Source: an uncultured Eubacteriales bacterium
GTDB taxonomy: Bacteria > Bacillota > Clostridia > Oscillospirales > Oscillospiraceae
Direction: 5' to 3'
Assembly (NCBI GenBank): GCA_905198835.1
Contig: CAJKDY010000014.1
Span: forward strand, 11,341-75,340
Length of the DNA stretch: 64,000 bases
Both the position numbers and the translations under genes were made by a program. The notes beneath the pieces were generated by a model. That model was not told the DNA's origin and did no database searches. It saw only the letters and a list, made by a program, of their open reading frames with translations. This document shows, piece after piece, positions 49,035-58,024 of the stretch (positions are counted from its first letter, which is position 1; each line of letters starts with the position of its first letter).

Positions 49035-49217
49035 ATGTCGGAAGTCCGCGTCAAGGAGGGCGAGTCCCTGGATAACGCCCTGAAGCGGTTTAAGCGCAGC
49101 TGCGCCAAGTCTGGCGTGCTGGCTGAGGTTCGTAAGCGTGAGCATTACGAGAGCCCCAGCGTGAAGCGTCGCAAGAAGAGCGAAGCCGCCCGCAAGAATC
49201 GGAAAAAGTTCTATTGA
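49035..49217 (+). CDS. rpsU: 30S ribosomal protein S21
   Basis: A 60-residue basic protein with the S21 core (VRVKEGESLDNALKRFKRSC, then HYESPSVKRRKKSEAARKN). It is the last-joining small-subunit protein near the anti-Shine-Dalgarno region. It has the strongest promoter of the window and its own terminator. GGAGGGGAAAACA precedes the ATG. Confidence 0.96.
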   Translation: MSEVRVKEGESLDNALKRFKRSCAKSGVLAEVRKREHYESPSVKRRKKSEAARKNRKKFY

Positions 49218-49220
49218 GCA

Positions 49221-49254
49221 AAAATTCCCGGCCTGAACACAGGCCGGGAATTTT
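49221..49254. terminator. Bidirectional terminator after rpsU
   Basis: AAAATTCCCGGCCT-GAACAC-AGGCCGGGAATTTT followed by TT. It serves rpsU and the convergent gene. Confidence 0.88.
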
Positions 49255-50040
49255 TTATTCCTTCAACAGCGTTTGGAGATACCGCTCTCGCTCAGGCAAG
49301 GGCAAAAAACCCTCTTGGATACCCAAGGCGTGGGCGATGGCCAGCTTTTTAACCATGGAGGAGGGATTGTCGTAGAGGACAAAGTGGGCGCTCTGGCCGG
49401 TGTGCATATAGGTGAAATAATGGGCGCACAGCTCTTCGTCAAAGTACACCGCCGGGGAGCGCTGCTCCAGCAGCCGGTCCAGCTCTTCCTGGGACAGGTG
49501 GACCCCGGCCCCCTCCGGGGCGGGCAGCGTGAAATCCTCCGCCACCCATTCAAGACCAAGGACCACCCGTTGGGGCCCCAGCTTTTCAGTTACCTGTCCC
49601 AGCCGCTGCTTCAGCGACCCGCCCGACAGCGCCGTGGAAATGACAGCCTTGACGCTGGGACAGGCGGTGATGTATTCTTCCGGAACATAGAGCGTCCAGC
49701 CCCGCCGCTGGAAGGCTGGGCCCAGCTGCTCTACCGCACGGCGTAAGACAGGGAAGGGCCGCCCCTCAAAGTCAAGGAACACCCCCTGATACCCTCGGGC
49801 GGTACACTCCCGGATGACCTCCTGACAAAGCGGCTCCGCCTCGCCCCGGCCGTCAAAGCCGCTGTGGTGGGCCACCAGGATGCCGCCCGACCGGGTCAGG
49901 GTGCCCTGGGTGCGAAAGAGATGGGGCCCGTTGCCGATGTGATAGGCCAATTGAGCACCTATCAGTCCGTACTGGGCAGCCCGCTGAGCCTGCTCCGGCG
50001 GCGTGACCAGAAAAAGCGTAAACTGCTTTGGCAAAGCCAT
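49255..50040 (-). CDS. Putative TIM-barrel glycosidase-like protein
   Basis: A 261-residue protein. GYQGVFLDFEGRPFPVLRRA resembles the strand-4 DxxDxE-like segment of GH18-type TIM barrels, with YDNPSSMVKKLAIAHALGIQ near the end where GH18 proteins place the last barrel strand and helix. No signal peptide is visible, so it may be cytoplasmic or a spore protein. The catalytic acid is not certain and activity is not assured. The start at 50040 is spaced best from AAGGGGG; ATG 50046 is possible. Convergent with rpsU and divergent from yqeG. Confidence 0.5.
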   Translation of the reverse strand: MALPKQFTLFLVTPPEQAQRAAQYGLIGAQLAYHIGNGPHLFRTQGTLTRSGGILVAHHSGFDGRGEAEPLCQEVIRECTARGYQGVFLDFEGRPFPVLRRAVEQLGPAFQRRGWTLYVPEEYITACPSVKAVISTALSGGSLKQRLGQVTEKLGPQRVVLGLEWVAEDFTLPAPEGAGVHLSQEELDRLLEQRSPAVYFDEELCAHYFTYMHTGQSAHFVLYDNPSSMVKKLAIAHALGIQEGFLPLPERERYLQTLLKE

Positions 50041-50131
50041 TGCCATTCCCCCTTGCTCTGCTGCAACGGATGTGATATCATATGGCAAAGCCTATGCGCC
50101 TTTTGTGCTGGGCAGAACTGGGGGTGATGGG

Positions 50132-50647
50132 TTGTTTTCTCTGCTTCCCTGGCGGCAGGCCGGGTCTGTCTTCGACCTCACCGGCGAGAGCCTGGCCGGG
50201 CAGGGCATCGTCCTGCTGCTGGCCGATGTGGACAACACGCTGATCCCCTATTCCGAGATCGAGGCCAACCAGACACTTTTGGACTGGCGGGAGGAGCTGG
50301 CCGCCCACGGCGTCAGGCTCTTTTTGCTCTCCAATTCCCGCAGGCCTCAGCGCCCCGCTCACTTTGCCCAGAGCCTGGGCGTGGACTATATCGCCCACGC
50401 CGGAAAGCCTAAAACTACGGGTTTTGTTCAGGCTCTGGAGCGCTGCGGCCAGGGGCCGGAGGCCTGCGCGATGGTGGGCGACCAGATTTTTACCGACGTG
50501 CTGGGGGCCAACCGGGCCGGGGTGCGCTCCATCCTGGTCAAGCCCATCCGTCTGGCTGGCAACCCCGGACGGTATCTGCGCTACTGGGTGGAGCTGCCTA
50601 TGCGGTGGCTGAGCCGCAAGCGGCAATGGAGAGGGGAGAGGACATGA
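50132..50647 (+). CDS. YqeG family HAD phosphatase
   Basis: A 171-residue HAD-type hydrolase of the YqeG family. The nucleophile motif VLLLADVDNTLIPY, LFLLSNSRRPQR (motif II Ser), KPKTTGF (Lys) and MVGDQIFTDVLGANRAG (motif IV) are all present. In Firmicutes it is usually a small cytosolic phosphatase of unknown substrate. The start is a TTG at 50132 with GGGGTGA upstream. It overlaps the next gene by four bases (ATGA). Confidence 0.85.
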   Translation: MFSLLPWRQAGSVFDLTGESLAGQGIVLLLADVDNTLIPYSEIEANQTLLDWREELAAHGVRLFLLSNSRRPQRPAHFAQSLGVDYIAHAGKPKTTGFVQALERCGQGPEACAMVGDQIFTDVLGANRAGVRSILVKPIRLAGNPGRYLRYWVELPMRWLSRKRQWRGERT

Positions 50648-51507
50648 CGGCGAAATTTGGCCCCGCGGGCAACTCAGACTCTTTTTCCGCCACCCACAGA
50701 TCTTCGCTGGACGCGCCCAAATGGCTGGCGGAGCTGGGCTTGGACTGCTACGAGTACCAATGCGGCAAGGGGGTCCATGTAGGAGAGGACACCGCCCGTA
50801 AGCTGGGGGAAAAGGCCGTGGAGGCGGGCATCCGTCTCTCCCTTCACGCGCCATACTTTATCAACCTGGCCAACCCTGACCCAGAGAGCCTTGCCAAGAC
50901 CATCGGCTATATTCTCCAGTCCTGCCAGGCTGCCCGCTGGATGGGCGCCCAGCGCATCGTCATTCACAGCGGCGCGCTGATGAAACGCACCCGCCGTCAA
51001 GCGCTGGATACCGCGCTGGAGAGCCTGCGGGCAGTGCTGCTGGCCTGTGACGAGGCGGGCTACGGCGACCTGACTTTGTGCCCGGAGACCATGGGCAAGA
51101 TCAACCAGCTGGGCGATCTGGACGAGGTGCTGGAGCTGTGCGGACTGGACGAGCGGCTGTTGCCTTGTGTGGACTTTGGCCACCTTTACGCCCGCAGTCT
51201 CGGAGCGGATGACGGAGCCGAGGCTTTTGAACGTATGCTGGACAAGATGGCCGCCGCCCTGGGCGAGGACCGGGCCCAGCGGTTCCACAGCCACTTTTCC
51301 CGCATCGAATTCACCCCAAACGGCGGCGAGAAATGCCACCGCACCTTTGCCGACCATGGCGGTTTTGGGCCCGATCCTGCGCCCCTGATGGCCCTTGTAG
51401 CCAAGCGGGGCTGGACGCCCACCTTTATCTGCGAGTCCGCCGGCACCCAGGCCGAGGACGCGCTGACGATGAAAACCTTGTATCAGCACCATTTAAAGGA
51501 AAGCTAG
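50644..51507 (+). CDS. Endonuclease IV-like AP endonuclease family protein
   Basis: A 287-residue TIM-barrel protein of AP endonuclease family 2. Metal-site motifs are LSLHAPYFINLA, RIVIHSGAL, TLCPETMGK, CVDFGHLYAR (His), RFHSHFSRIEF and FICESAGTQ. Nfo would incise DNA at abasic sites. Some motifs differ slightly from classic Nfo (for example PETMGK in place of ENTAG), so specificity may differ. Translationally coupled to yqeG. Confidence 0.82.
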   Translation: MTAKFGPAGNSDSFSATHRSSLDAPKWLAELGLDCYEYQCGKGVHVGEDTARKLGEKAVEAGIRLSLHAPYFINLANPDPESLAKTIGYILQSCQAARWMGAQRIVIHSGALMKRTRRQALDTALESLRAVLLACDEAGYGDLTLCPETMGKINQLGDLDEVLELCGLDERLLPCVDFGHLYARSLGADDGAEAFERMLDKMAAALGEDRAQRFHSHFSRIEFTPNGGEKCHRTFADHGGFGPDPAPLMALVAKRGWTPTFICESAGTQAEDALTMKTLYQHHLKES

Positions 51508-51523
51508 AATGGGGGAGAGGCAC

Positions 51524-52588
51524 ATGGACCATTTAAAGCAGATCGCCGCCAAACTGGCGGACTATGGCGTAGACGCTATGATGCTCACCAGCGAGCCGGG
51601 CGAATTCTATGCCGTCGGCTTTCACGGCGAGGGTATTGTGCTGGTGACGGCAGGGGAGAGCGCCTATATCACCGATTCCCGCTATATTGAATCTGCAGAA
51701 AAGACCGTCCGGGCCGATCGGGTGCTCGTTGTGGGGCAGGGCAAGGGCTACACTGCGCTCGTCAACGAGTGTTTGGACCGCTTTGGCGTTCAGACCCTGG
51801 GTATTGAGGAAACATATATGTCCCTGGCTTCGTACCAGACCTACGAAAAAGCCCTACACGCCCAGTTGGTCCCGGCGGGCCAACTGGCGCTGGACCTCCG
51901 CGCCGCCAAGGACGAGCATGAGATCGACTGTATGATAAAGGCCCAGCGCATTGCCGAACGCGCCTTTGATGAAATGCTGGGCTTTCTCAAGCCCGGCGTG
52001 ACAGAACGGGAGGCCGCCGCCAAGCTGACCTATGATATGCTTCGCTTCGGTGGGGAGAAGAACTCCTTTGACCCCATCGTGGTCTCCGGTCCTAACGGCA
52101 GCCTGCCCCATGGCATCCCCGGCGACAAGCCCATCCAGAGCGGTGAATTCGTCACCATGGACTTTGGCTGCAAATGGGGCGGCTACTGCTCGGACATGAC
52201 CCGCACTGTGGCGGTGGGCCGGCCTACCGAGGAGATGGTCCAGGTCTATGACCTGGTGCTGAAGGCCCAGCAGGCCGGGATCGCCGCCTCCAAGGCGGGG
52301 GTCCGGGGCAAGGACATCGACGCCGCGGCCCGCAAGGTCATTGAAGACGGCGGCTATGGTCCTTATTTCGGCCATGGCTACGGTCACAGTCTGGGCCTGG
52401 AGATCCATGAAGGTCCCAATGCCAACAGCCGGGATGAAACGCCCATGCCCGTAGGCGCTGTGGTTTCCGCAGAGCCCGGCATCTATCTGCCCGGACGCTT
52501 CGGCGTGCGCATTGAGGATGTGGTCGTTATGGACCAAGACGGCTGCCGGGATATTACCCTTGCGCCCAAGGAGCTTATCGTTCTCTGA
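51524..52588 (+). CDS. pepP: Xaa-Pro dipeptidase/aminopeptidase (M24)
   Basis: A 354-residue M24 peptidase. The N-terminal creatinase-like domain (DAMMLTSEPGEFYAVGFHGE) is followed by the pita-bread fold with metal ligands in VTMDFGCKWGGYCSDMTRT, GHGYGHSLGLEIHEGP and SAEPGIYLPGRFGVRIED. It removes N-terminal residues before proline. The gene pepP-efp order is widespread in Firmicutes and links it to elongation factor P. The start at 51524 follows GGGAGAGG; ATG 51509 is an alternative. Confidence 0.92.
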   Translation: MDHLKQIAAKLADYGVDAMMLTSEPGEFYAVGFHGEGIVLVTAGESAYITDSRYIESAEKTVRADRVLVVGQGKGYTALVNECLDRFGVQTLGIEETYMSLASYQTYEKALHAQLVPAGQLALDLRAAKDEHEIDCMIKAQRIAERAFDEMLGFLKPGVTEREAAAKLTYDMLRFGGEKNSFDPIVVSGPNGSLPHGIPGDKPIQSGEFVTMDFGCKWGGYCSDMTRTVAVGRPTEEMVQVYDLVLKAQQAGIAASKAGVRGKDIDAAARKVIEDGGYGPYFGHGYGHSLGLEIHEGPNANSRDETPMPVGAVVSAEPGIYLPGRFGVRIEDVVVMDQDGCRDITLAPKELIVL

Positions 52589-52606
52589 GAATTGGAAAAC
52601 AAACCC

Positions 52607-52635
52607 TTGCAATTTTCATCCAAATAGGGTAAAAT
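52607..52635 (+). promoter_or_regulatory. efp promoter
   Basis: TTGCAA, 17-base spacer, TAAAAT, 62 bases before the start codon. Confidence 0.7.
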
Positions 52636-52697
52636 ACACTGGACAGTACGTTTTTGCGTTTTGCATCAAGACAAGACATAGTTTGGAGGAATCATCA

Positions 52698-53267
52698 ATG
52701 GCTACCATTTCCGCAAGTGATTTTCGTAACGGTGTGACCTTTGAGATGGACGGACAGGTCATGCAGGTGGTGGAGTTCCAGCACGTCAAGCCCGGCAAGG
52801 GCGCGGCCTTTGTGCGCACCAAGATGAAGAACGTCATTACCGGCGCTGTGACCGAGACGTCCTTCAACCCCACCGCCAAGTTTGAAGGCGCCTTTGTGGA
52901 GCGCAAGGACATGGAGTACAGCTACTCCGACGGCGACCTCTACTACTTTATGGACCCCGAGACCTACGACCTGGTCCCCATCGGCGCGGACACCCTGAGC
53001 GACAACTTCAAGTTTGTTAAGGAGAACATGGTCTGCAAGATCAGTTCCTACAAGGGTAAGATCTTCGCCGTGGAGCCGCCCACCTTCGTGGAGCTGGAGA
53101 TCACCGATACTGAGCCCGGCTTTGCCGGCAACACCGCCACCAACGTCACCAAGCCCGCCACCCTGGAGACCGGTGCGGAGATCAAGGTCCCGCTGTTCAT
53201 CTCCGCCGGCGACAAGATCCGCATCGATACCCGCACCGGCGAGTACCTGGAGCGCTGCAAGGGCTAA
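52698..53267 (+). CDS. efp: Elongation factor P
   Basis: A 189-residue translation factor that rescues ribosomes stalled at polyproline. The tip loop HVKPGKGAAFVRTKM carries a Lys at the usual modified position (Lys32 type). The signature near the C-terminus is ISAGDKIRIDTRTGEYLER. AGGAGGAATCATCA precedes the ATG. Length is standard. Confidence 0.96.
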   Translation: MATISASDFRNGVTFEMDGQVMQVVEFQHVKPGKGAAFVRTKMKNVITGAVTETSFNPTAKFEGAFVERKDMEYSYSDGDLYYFMDPETYDLVPIGADTLSDNFKFVKENMVCKISSYKGKIFAVEPPTFVELEITDTEPGFAGNTATNVTKPATLETGAEIKVPLFISAGDKIRIDTRTGEYLERCKG

Positions 53268-53307
53268 GTCCCAAAACGACAATCAAACTAGAAAGGGGAA
53301 CGCTACC

Positions 53308-53793
53308 ATGACGATCACCGAGAAGGTCGCTTACCTCAAGGGCCTGGCTGAGGGCCTGGCCATCGACACCGAGAAGTCCAAGGAGGGCAAGCTGATCGCC
53401 TCCATTATCGATGTGCTGGAAGATATGGGCCTATCTATCGAGGACCTGGAAAACAACGTGGACGAGTTGGCCGAGGAGATGGACGCCATCTCCGATGACC
53501 TGGCCGACGTGGAGGATGACCTCTACGGCGACGAGGATGACGACGAGGACGAGGAGTTCTTCCAGGTAGATTGCCCCAACTGTGGCGAGCTACTGGAGAT
53601 CGACGAGGAGGCTCTGGACGAGGGCGTGATCCAGTGCCCCAGTTGCGCCCAGAAGTTTGTGTTGGATCTCTTTGACGAGTGCGATTGCGACTGTGGCTGT
53701 GACCACGACCATGCGGAAGTGCCCGCCGAGGTGGTGGAAGAGCCCAAGAAGAGCGCGAAAAAGTCCACCAAGAAGTCCGACTCCAAGAAATAA
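53308..53793 (+). CDS. CD1247-type N-terminal domain protein with zinc ribbon
   Basis: A 161-residue acidic protein. The helical N-terminus TITEKVAYLKGLAEGLAIDT followed by a long acidic helix matches the clostridial CD1247 N-terminal domain. A zinc ribbon follows (CPNCGELLEI then CPSCAQKFVL), then a Cys/His/Asp cluster (CDCDCGCDHDH) and a Lys-rich tail. Function unknown. It follows efp after 40 bases and has AAAGGGG upstream. Confidence 0.8.
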   Translation: MTITEKVAYLKGLAEGLAIDTEKSKEGKLIASIIDVLEDMGLSIEDLENNVDELAEEMDAISDDLADVEDDLYGDEDDDEDEEFFQVDCPNCGELLEIDEEALDEGVIQCPSCAQKFVLDLFDECDCDCGCDHDHAEVPAEVVEEPKKSAKKSTKKSDSKK

Positions 53794-53806
53794 TTGGTCC
53801 GCACAG

Positions 53807-53840
53807 CGGCGTCACCCCTAGGGGCGGCGCCGTTTTTTTA
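53807..53840 (+). terminator. Terminator after the CD1247-type gene
   Basis: CGGCG...CCCC-TA-GGGG...CGCCG followed by GTTTTTTT. The stem is imperfect. Confidence 0.7.
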
Positions 53841-53967
53841 TCATTTGGCGAAAAAGTTTTCGCTTACCCCCTATGCAAACGAGGAAAAATAAGGTACAAT
53901 ATATAGCACGCATAATTATCTTCGGGCAACGAGGCATACCATATCATGATGAGGGGAGAGGATCGTG

Positions 53968-54702
53968 ATGGATGAGCCCAAATTTCGCCGGGTCCTGCTG
54001 AAGATCAGCGGGGAGGCCCTGGCGGGGGGAGCGGGCCGTGGACTTGACTTTGACGTCATTGGCCAAGTCTGCGACGTGATCAAAAAGTGTCTGAACGCAG
54101 GCGTCCAAATCGGCGTAGTCATCGGCGCGGGCAACTTCTGGCGGGGTGTGAAGGATGGCGGCGGCAAGATGGAGCGCACCCGGGCCGACCACATGGGGAT
54201 GCTGGCCACCGTGCTCAACTGCCTGGCTGTGGCCGATGTGATGGAGCAGCGGGGGATCCCTGTGAGGGTCCAGACCGCGCTGGAGATCAAGGCGGTGGCC
54301 GAACCCTACATCCGTTCCCGAGCCATTCGGCATCTGGAAAAGGGCCGCGTGGTCATCTTTGGCTGCGGTACGGGAAACCCCTTCTTCTCCACTGATACCG
54401 CCGCTGTGCTCCGGGCCGCGGAGATCGAGGCCGACGCGATCCTGCTTGCTAAGAACATCGACGGCGTCTACTCCGCCGATCCCCGCACCAACCCAGACGC
54501 GGTGAAATACGACTCCATCTCCTACGATCAGGTTCTGGCCCAGCATCTCCAGGTCATGGACTTTACCGCGACGTCTCTCTCTATGGATAACCATATTCCC
54601 GTCATCCTCTTTGCCCTCAAGGACCCGGAGAACATCTACCGTGTGGTCATGGGGGAGAAGGTGGGTACAATCGTAAAGGAGGAACAAAAAAGTGGCTGCT
54701 GA
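53968..54702 (+). CDS. pyrH: UMP kinase
   Basis: A 244-residue amino-acid-kinase-fold enzyme that makes UDP. LLKISGEALAGGAGRGLDFD, IGVVIGAGNFWRG and the C-terminal DFTATSLSMDNHIPV are diagnostic. It heads the translation/lipid/isoprenoid cluster. ATG 53968 is preferred to GTG 53965 for its spacing from GGAGAGG. The last 11 bases overlap frr. Confidence 0.95.
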   Translation: MDEPKFRRVLLKISGEALAGGAGRGLDFDVIGQVCDVIKKCLNAGVQIGVVIGAGNFWRGVKDGGGKMERTRADHMGMLATVLNCLAVADVMEQRGIPVRVQTALEIKAVAEPYIRSRAIRHLEKGRVVIFGCGTGNPFFSTDTAAVLRAAEIEADAILLAKNIDGVYSADPRTNPDAVKYDSISYDQVLAQHLQVMDFTATSLSMDNHIPVILFALKDPENIYRVVMGEKVGTIVKEEQKSGC

Positions 54703-55249
54703 GGAAAACAAGGTATTTGAAACCAAGATGCAAAAGACCATTGAAGTCGTCAAGGGCGACTTTGCCTCCGTCCGGGCCGGCCGGGCCAATGCCGCGGTGC
54801 TGGACAAGATCCAGGTGGAGTATTACGGCGTGATGACCCCGCTGCAGCAGGTGGCTTCCGTCTCCTCGCCCGACCCCCGTACCCTGATGATCCAGCCCTG
54901 GGACGCCAGCATCCTAAAGGCCATTGAAAAGGCTATCCAGACCTCTGACCTGGGTATCAATCCTCAGAATGACGGCAAGGTCCTGCGCCTGGCCTTCCCC
55001 CAGCTTACCGAGGAGCGCCGCAAGGAGCTGACCAAACAGGTCCAAAAGTACGGTGAAAATGGCAAGGTGGCTATCCGGAACATCCGCCGGGACGCTATGG
55101 AGCAGTTCAAGTCCATGGAGAAGAAGGGCGAGATCACCGAAGACGACCGCAAGGACCTGGAGGATGAGCTTCAAAAGCTCACCGACAAGTACTGCAAGGA
55201 GATCGACAGCCTTGTGAGCGGCAAGGAAGCGGAGCTGATGGCTGTTTAA
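54692..55249 (+). CDS. frr: Ribosome recycling factor
   Basis: A 185-residue factor that splits post-termination ribosomes with EF-G. KGDFASVRAGRANAAVLDKI, PWDASILKAIEKAIQTSDLG and the LTEERRKELTKQVQKYGE helix are typical. GTG start with AAAGGAGG ten bases upstream, inside the end of pyrH. Confidence 0.96.
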   Translation: MAAEENKVFETKMQKTIEVVKGDFASVRAGRANAAVLDKIQVEYYGVMTPLQQVASVSSPDPRTLMIQPWDASILKAIEKAIQTSDLGINPQNDGKVLRLAFPQLTEERRKELTKQVQKYGENGKVAIRNIRRDAMEQFKSMEKKGEITEDDRKDLEDELQKLTDKYCKEIDSLVSGKEAELMAV

Positions 55250-55280
55250 CGGCCAAGGCATCCTCTGGGAGTTGAGAGAA

Positions 55281-56021
55281 ATGCTGTTTCGCAGGCAACA
55301 CCAAAGCCCTGCTGTAGATCCGGACCGCCTGCCCAAGCACGTTGCCATTATTATGGACGGCAATGGCCGCTGGGCCAAAAAACGCCATGTGCCCAGAAGC
55401 GCCGGCCACGCCGCCGGTGCGGAGACTCTGCGCCGTATCGCCACCTGCGCCAAGGACCTGGGCATTTCCTATCTGACGGTCTACACCTTTTCTACCGAGA
55501 ACTGGAAACGCCCCCAGGAGGAGATCGACGGGATCATGGGCCTTCTCAAGCGGTATCTCCAGGAGACCCTGCGGGATATGGAGAAAAACCAGTTCCACAT
55601 GGCCTTTTTCGGCGACCTGACGGCCCTGAATCCAGAGCTACAGGCCCTCTGCGCCCAAGTGGAGGAGGTCTCCAAGGTCTATCCCGCCTACCAGATGAAC
55701 ATCTGCTTGAACTACGGCGGACGGGACGAGATCATCCACGCCGCCAAGGCCTTTGCCGCCGACTGCGTGGCGGGGAAAAAGGACCCGGCCAAGTTGACGG
55801 AGGCGGATTTTTCCCGCTATCTCTACACCGCTGATATCCCTGACCCAGACCTCATTATTCGTCCCAGCGGCGAACAGCGCCTTTCCAATTTCTTACTTTG
55901 GCAAGCGGCTTATGCTGAGTTTTACACCACGGACATCTGCTGGCCAGATTTTAAAGAGAAAGACTTTTTGGACGCCATCGGCACCTATCAACGGCGCTCC
56001 AGAAGATTTGGAGGTACTTGA
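55281..56021 (+). CDS. uppS: Undecaprenyl diphosphate synthase
   Basis: A 246-residue cis-prenyltransferase that makes the lipid carrier for wall synthesis. HVAIIMDGNGRWAKKR holds the catalytic Asp, LTVYTFSTENWKRPQEE follows, and the end has DPDLIIRPSGEQRLSNFLLW. ATG 55281 is chosen nine bases after GGGAG. It ends inside the cdsA ribosome site. Confidence 0.96.
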   Translation: MLFRRQHQSPAVDPDRLPKHVAIIMDGNGRWAKKRHVPRSAGHAAGAETLRRIATCAKDLGISYLTVYTFSTENWKRPQEEIDGIMGLLKRYLQETLRDMEKNQFHMAFFGDLTALNPELQALCAQVEEVSKVYPAYQMNICLNYGGRDEIIHAAKAFAADCVAGKKDPAKLTEADFSRYLYTADIPDPDLIIRPSGEQRLSNFLLWQAAYAEFYTTDICWPDFKEKDFLDAIGTYQRRSRRFGGT

Positions 56022-56023
56022 TC

Positions 56024-56845
56024 GTGTTTCAACGGATCATGGTAGCAGTGGTGTGTATTCCGCTGATTTTTTTAGTTTTTTACTTTTTCCCGCCCATTGC
56101 CCTGCCCATCGCCATCTCCATCTTGTCCATGATCGCCGTCCATGAGGTGCTGTGGTCTACGGGGTTTGTGAAGGATCTGACGCTTTCGGTCTGCTCGATC
56201 ATTCTCTCCGGCCTTATCCCTTTTTGGGTGTTTTACGAGCAGGACCCACTGTGGGCTCGCATTGTTCTTTTTGCCTATTTCATGCTGGTGTTCATCACCG
56301 CCATCTCAAGCAACTACACCGTGACCATGGAAAAGCTGGGCGGCTCCTTCTTTTTTGCCACCTTGATCCCTTATTTCCTCTCCAGTTTTATCCGTTTGGA
56401 CCAGTTGGACGGGTTTTCTAAAGTTCTGATCCTCACACCGCTGGTCGCCGCCTTTGCCTCGGATACCTTTGCCCTTTTTGGCGGTCTGCTCTTTGGCAAG
56501 CACAAGTTGGCGCCGGAGCTGTCGCCGAAGAAGACAGTGGAGGGCGCTGTGTGCGGCCTTTTGGGCGCTATGGCGTCCATGGTGGTGTACGGAGTGGTCC
56601 TGGAGCGCTGCTTTAGCCGGCCTATGGATCTGCCTCTACTGGCGCTGTATGGCGCTCTGGGCGCCGTGGTCTCCCAGCTAGGCGACCTCTCTTTTTCCTA
56701 TATCAAGCGCCAGTATGGCCTGAAGGACTTTGGCTATATATTTCCCGGCCACGGCGGCGTACTGGATCGGTTCGACTCGGTGATCTTCTGCGCGCCACTC
56801 ATTGAGATCCTGTGGCAGCTCCTGCCTGCCACGCAGCTGCCCTGA
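56024..56845 (+). CDS. cdsA: Phosphatidate cytidylyltransferase
   Basis: A 273-residue polytopic membrane enzyme that makes CDP-diacylglycerol. At least seven hydrophobic stretches are present. The signature SQLGDLSFSYIKRQYGLKDF followed by PGHGGVLDRFDS lies near the C-terminus. The GTG start has GGAGGT eight bases upstream; TTG 56018 lies too close to that site. Confidence 0.93.
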   Translation: MFQRIMVAVVCIPLIFLVFYFFPPIALPIAISILSMIAVHEVLWSTGFVKDLTLSVCSIILSGLIPFWVFYEQDPLWARIVLFAYFMLVFITAISSNYTVTMEKLGGSFFFATLIPYFLSSFIRLDQLDGFSKVLILTPLVAAFASDTFALFGGLLFGKHKLAPELSPKKTVEGAVCGLLGAMASMVVYGVVLERCFSRPMDLPLLALYGALGAVVSQLGDLSFSYIKRQYGLKDFGYIFPGHGGVLDRFDSVIFCAPLIEILWQLLPATQLP

Positions 56846-56868
56846 CCTTCGGAAGGGAGGACCAGGCG

Positions 56869-58005
56869 TTGAAACGAAAGCTATCCATATTGGGTTCCAC
56901 CGGCTCCATAGGGCGGCAATCGCTGGAAGTGATGGCCGCCCTTGGATTGTCTGTGGGGGCGCTCACCGCTCACCGCAGCGTGCGGCTGTTGGAAGAGCAG
57001 GCTCGGCAGTACCGTCCCCGGCTAGCTGTCCTTACCGATGAGACTGCCGCTCGGGATCTGGCCGTTCGCCTGGCGGACACCCCGGTGAAGGTGGCCGGCG
57101 GCAGGGCCGGATTGCTGGAGGCCGCCACGCTGGACGATGTAGACACCGTCCTCACCGCCGTGGTAGGCGTGGCCGGGTTGGAGCCCACTTTGGCCGCCAT
57201 CCAGGCGGGCAAGCATATTGCCCTGGCAAACAAAGAGACCTTAGTCTGCGCCGGCGCGCTGGTAAAGCGCACGGCTCAGGAACGGGGCGTAGAGCTATTG
57301 CCGGTAGACTCGGAGCACTCAGCTATTTTTCAGTGCTTACAGGGCTGCGCGGATAGAGCAGAGGTGGCCCGTCTGATCCTGACCGCCTCCGGTGGACCTT
57401 TCTACGGCAAGGACCGTAAAGCCCTTTCTCTTGTTACAAAAAACGAGGCGTTGAAGCACCCGAATTGGTCCATGGGCGCTAAGATCACCATTGACTCGGC
57501 TACCATGATGAATAAGGGCTTCGAGGTCATGGAGGCCATGTGGCTTTACGATCTGCCGCTGGAAAAAATTGATGTGGTGATACACCGGGAAAGCATCATA
57601 CACTCTTTGGTAGAGTATTGTGATGGAGCTGTCCTGGCTCAGTTGGGCGTGCCGGATATGCGCCTTCCCATTCAATACGCTCTGACCTGGCCTGAACGCA
57701 AGCCTTGCCCGGCGCCAAAGCTGGACCTTCTGAACTGCCCCAGCCTGACTTTTTTGCCCCCGGATGGGGAAAACTTTCCCTGTCTGGACCTGGCCCGTCA
57801 GGCCGCACGACGTGGCGGAGTGGCCCCAGCGGCCCTCAACGGCGCCAACGAGGCGGCGGTGGCTCTGTTTTTGGAGGACAAGATCGGCTTTTTGGACATT
57901 CCAAAGCTGTGCCAGGCGGCCATGGACGCCGCACCGACGGTGGCGGAGCCCACACTGGAGGACATTTTAGCCGCGGACGCCCAGGCTCGACGCATATCTC
58001 TTTGA
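56869..58005 (+). CDS. dxr: 1-deoxy-D-xylulose 5-phosphate reductoisomerase
   Basis: A 378-residue MEP-pathway enzyme. NADPH site LSILGSTGSIGRQSLEVM, the metal/substrate residues in PVDSEHSAIFQCLQG, TASGGPF and NPNWSMG-like HPNWSMGAKITIDSATMMNK are present. The TTG start has GGAAGGGAGG eight bases upstream. With ispG close by, the organism uses the MEP route to isoprenoids. Confidence 0.95.
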   Translation: MKRKLSILGSTGSIGRQSLEVMAALGLSVGALTAHRSVRLLEEQARQYRPRLAVLTDETAARDLAVRLADTPVKVAGGRAGLLEAATLDDVDTVLTAVVGVAGLEPTLAAIQAGKHIALANKETLVCAGALVKRTAQERGVELLPVDSEHSAIFQCLQGCADRAEVARLILTASGGPFYGKDRKALSLVTKNEALKHPNWSMGAKITIDSATMMNKGFEVMEAMWLYDLPLEKIDVVIHRESIIHSLVEYCDGAVLAQLGVPDMRLPIQYALTWPERKPCPAPKLDLLNCPSLTFLPPDGENFPCLDLARQAARRGGVAPAALNGANEAAVALFLEDKIGFLDIPKLCQAAMDAAPTVAEPTLEDILAADAQARRISL

Positions 58006-58024
58006 AACTGACTTGAGGTGGATC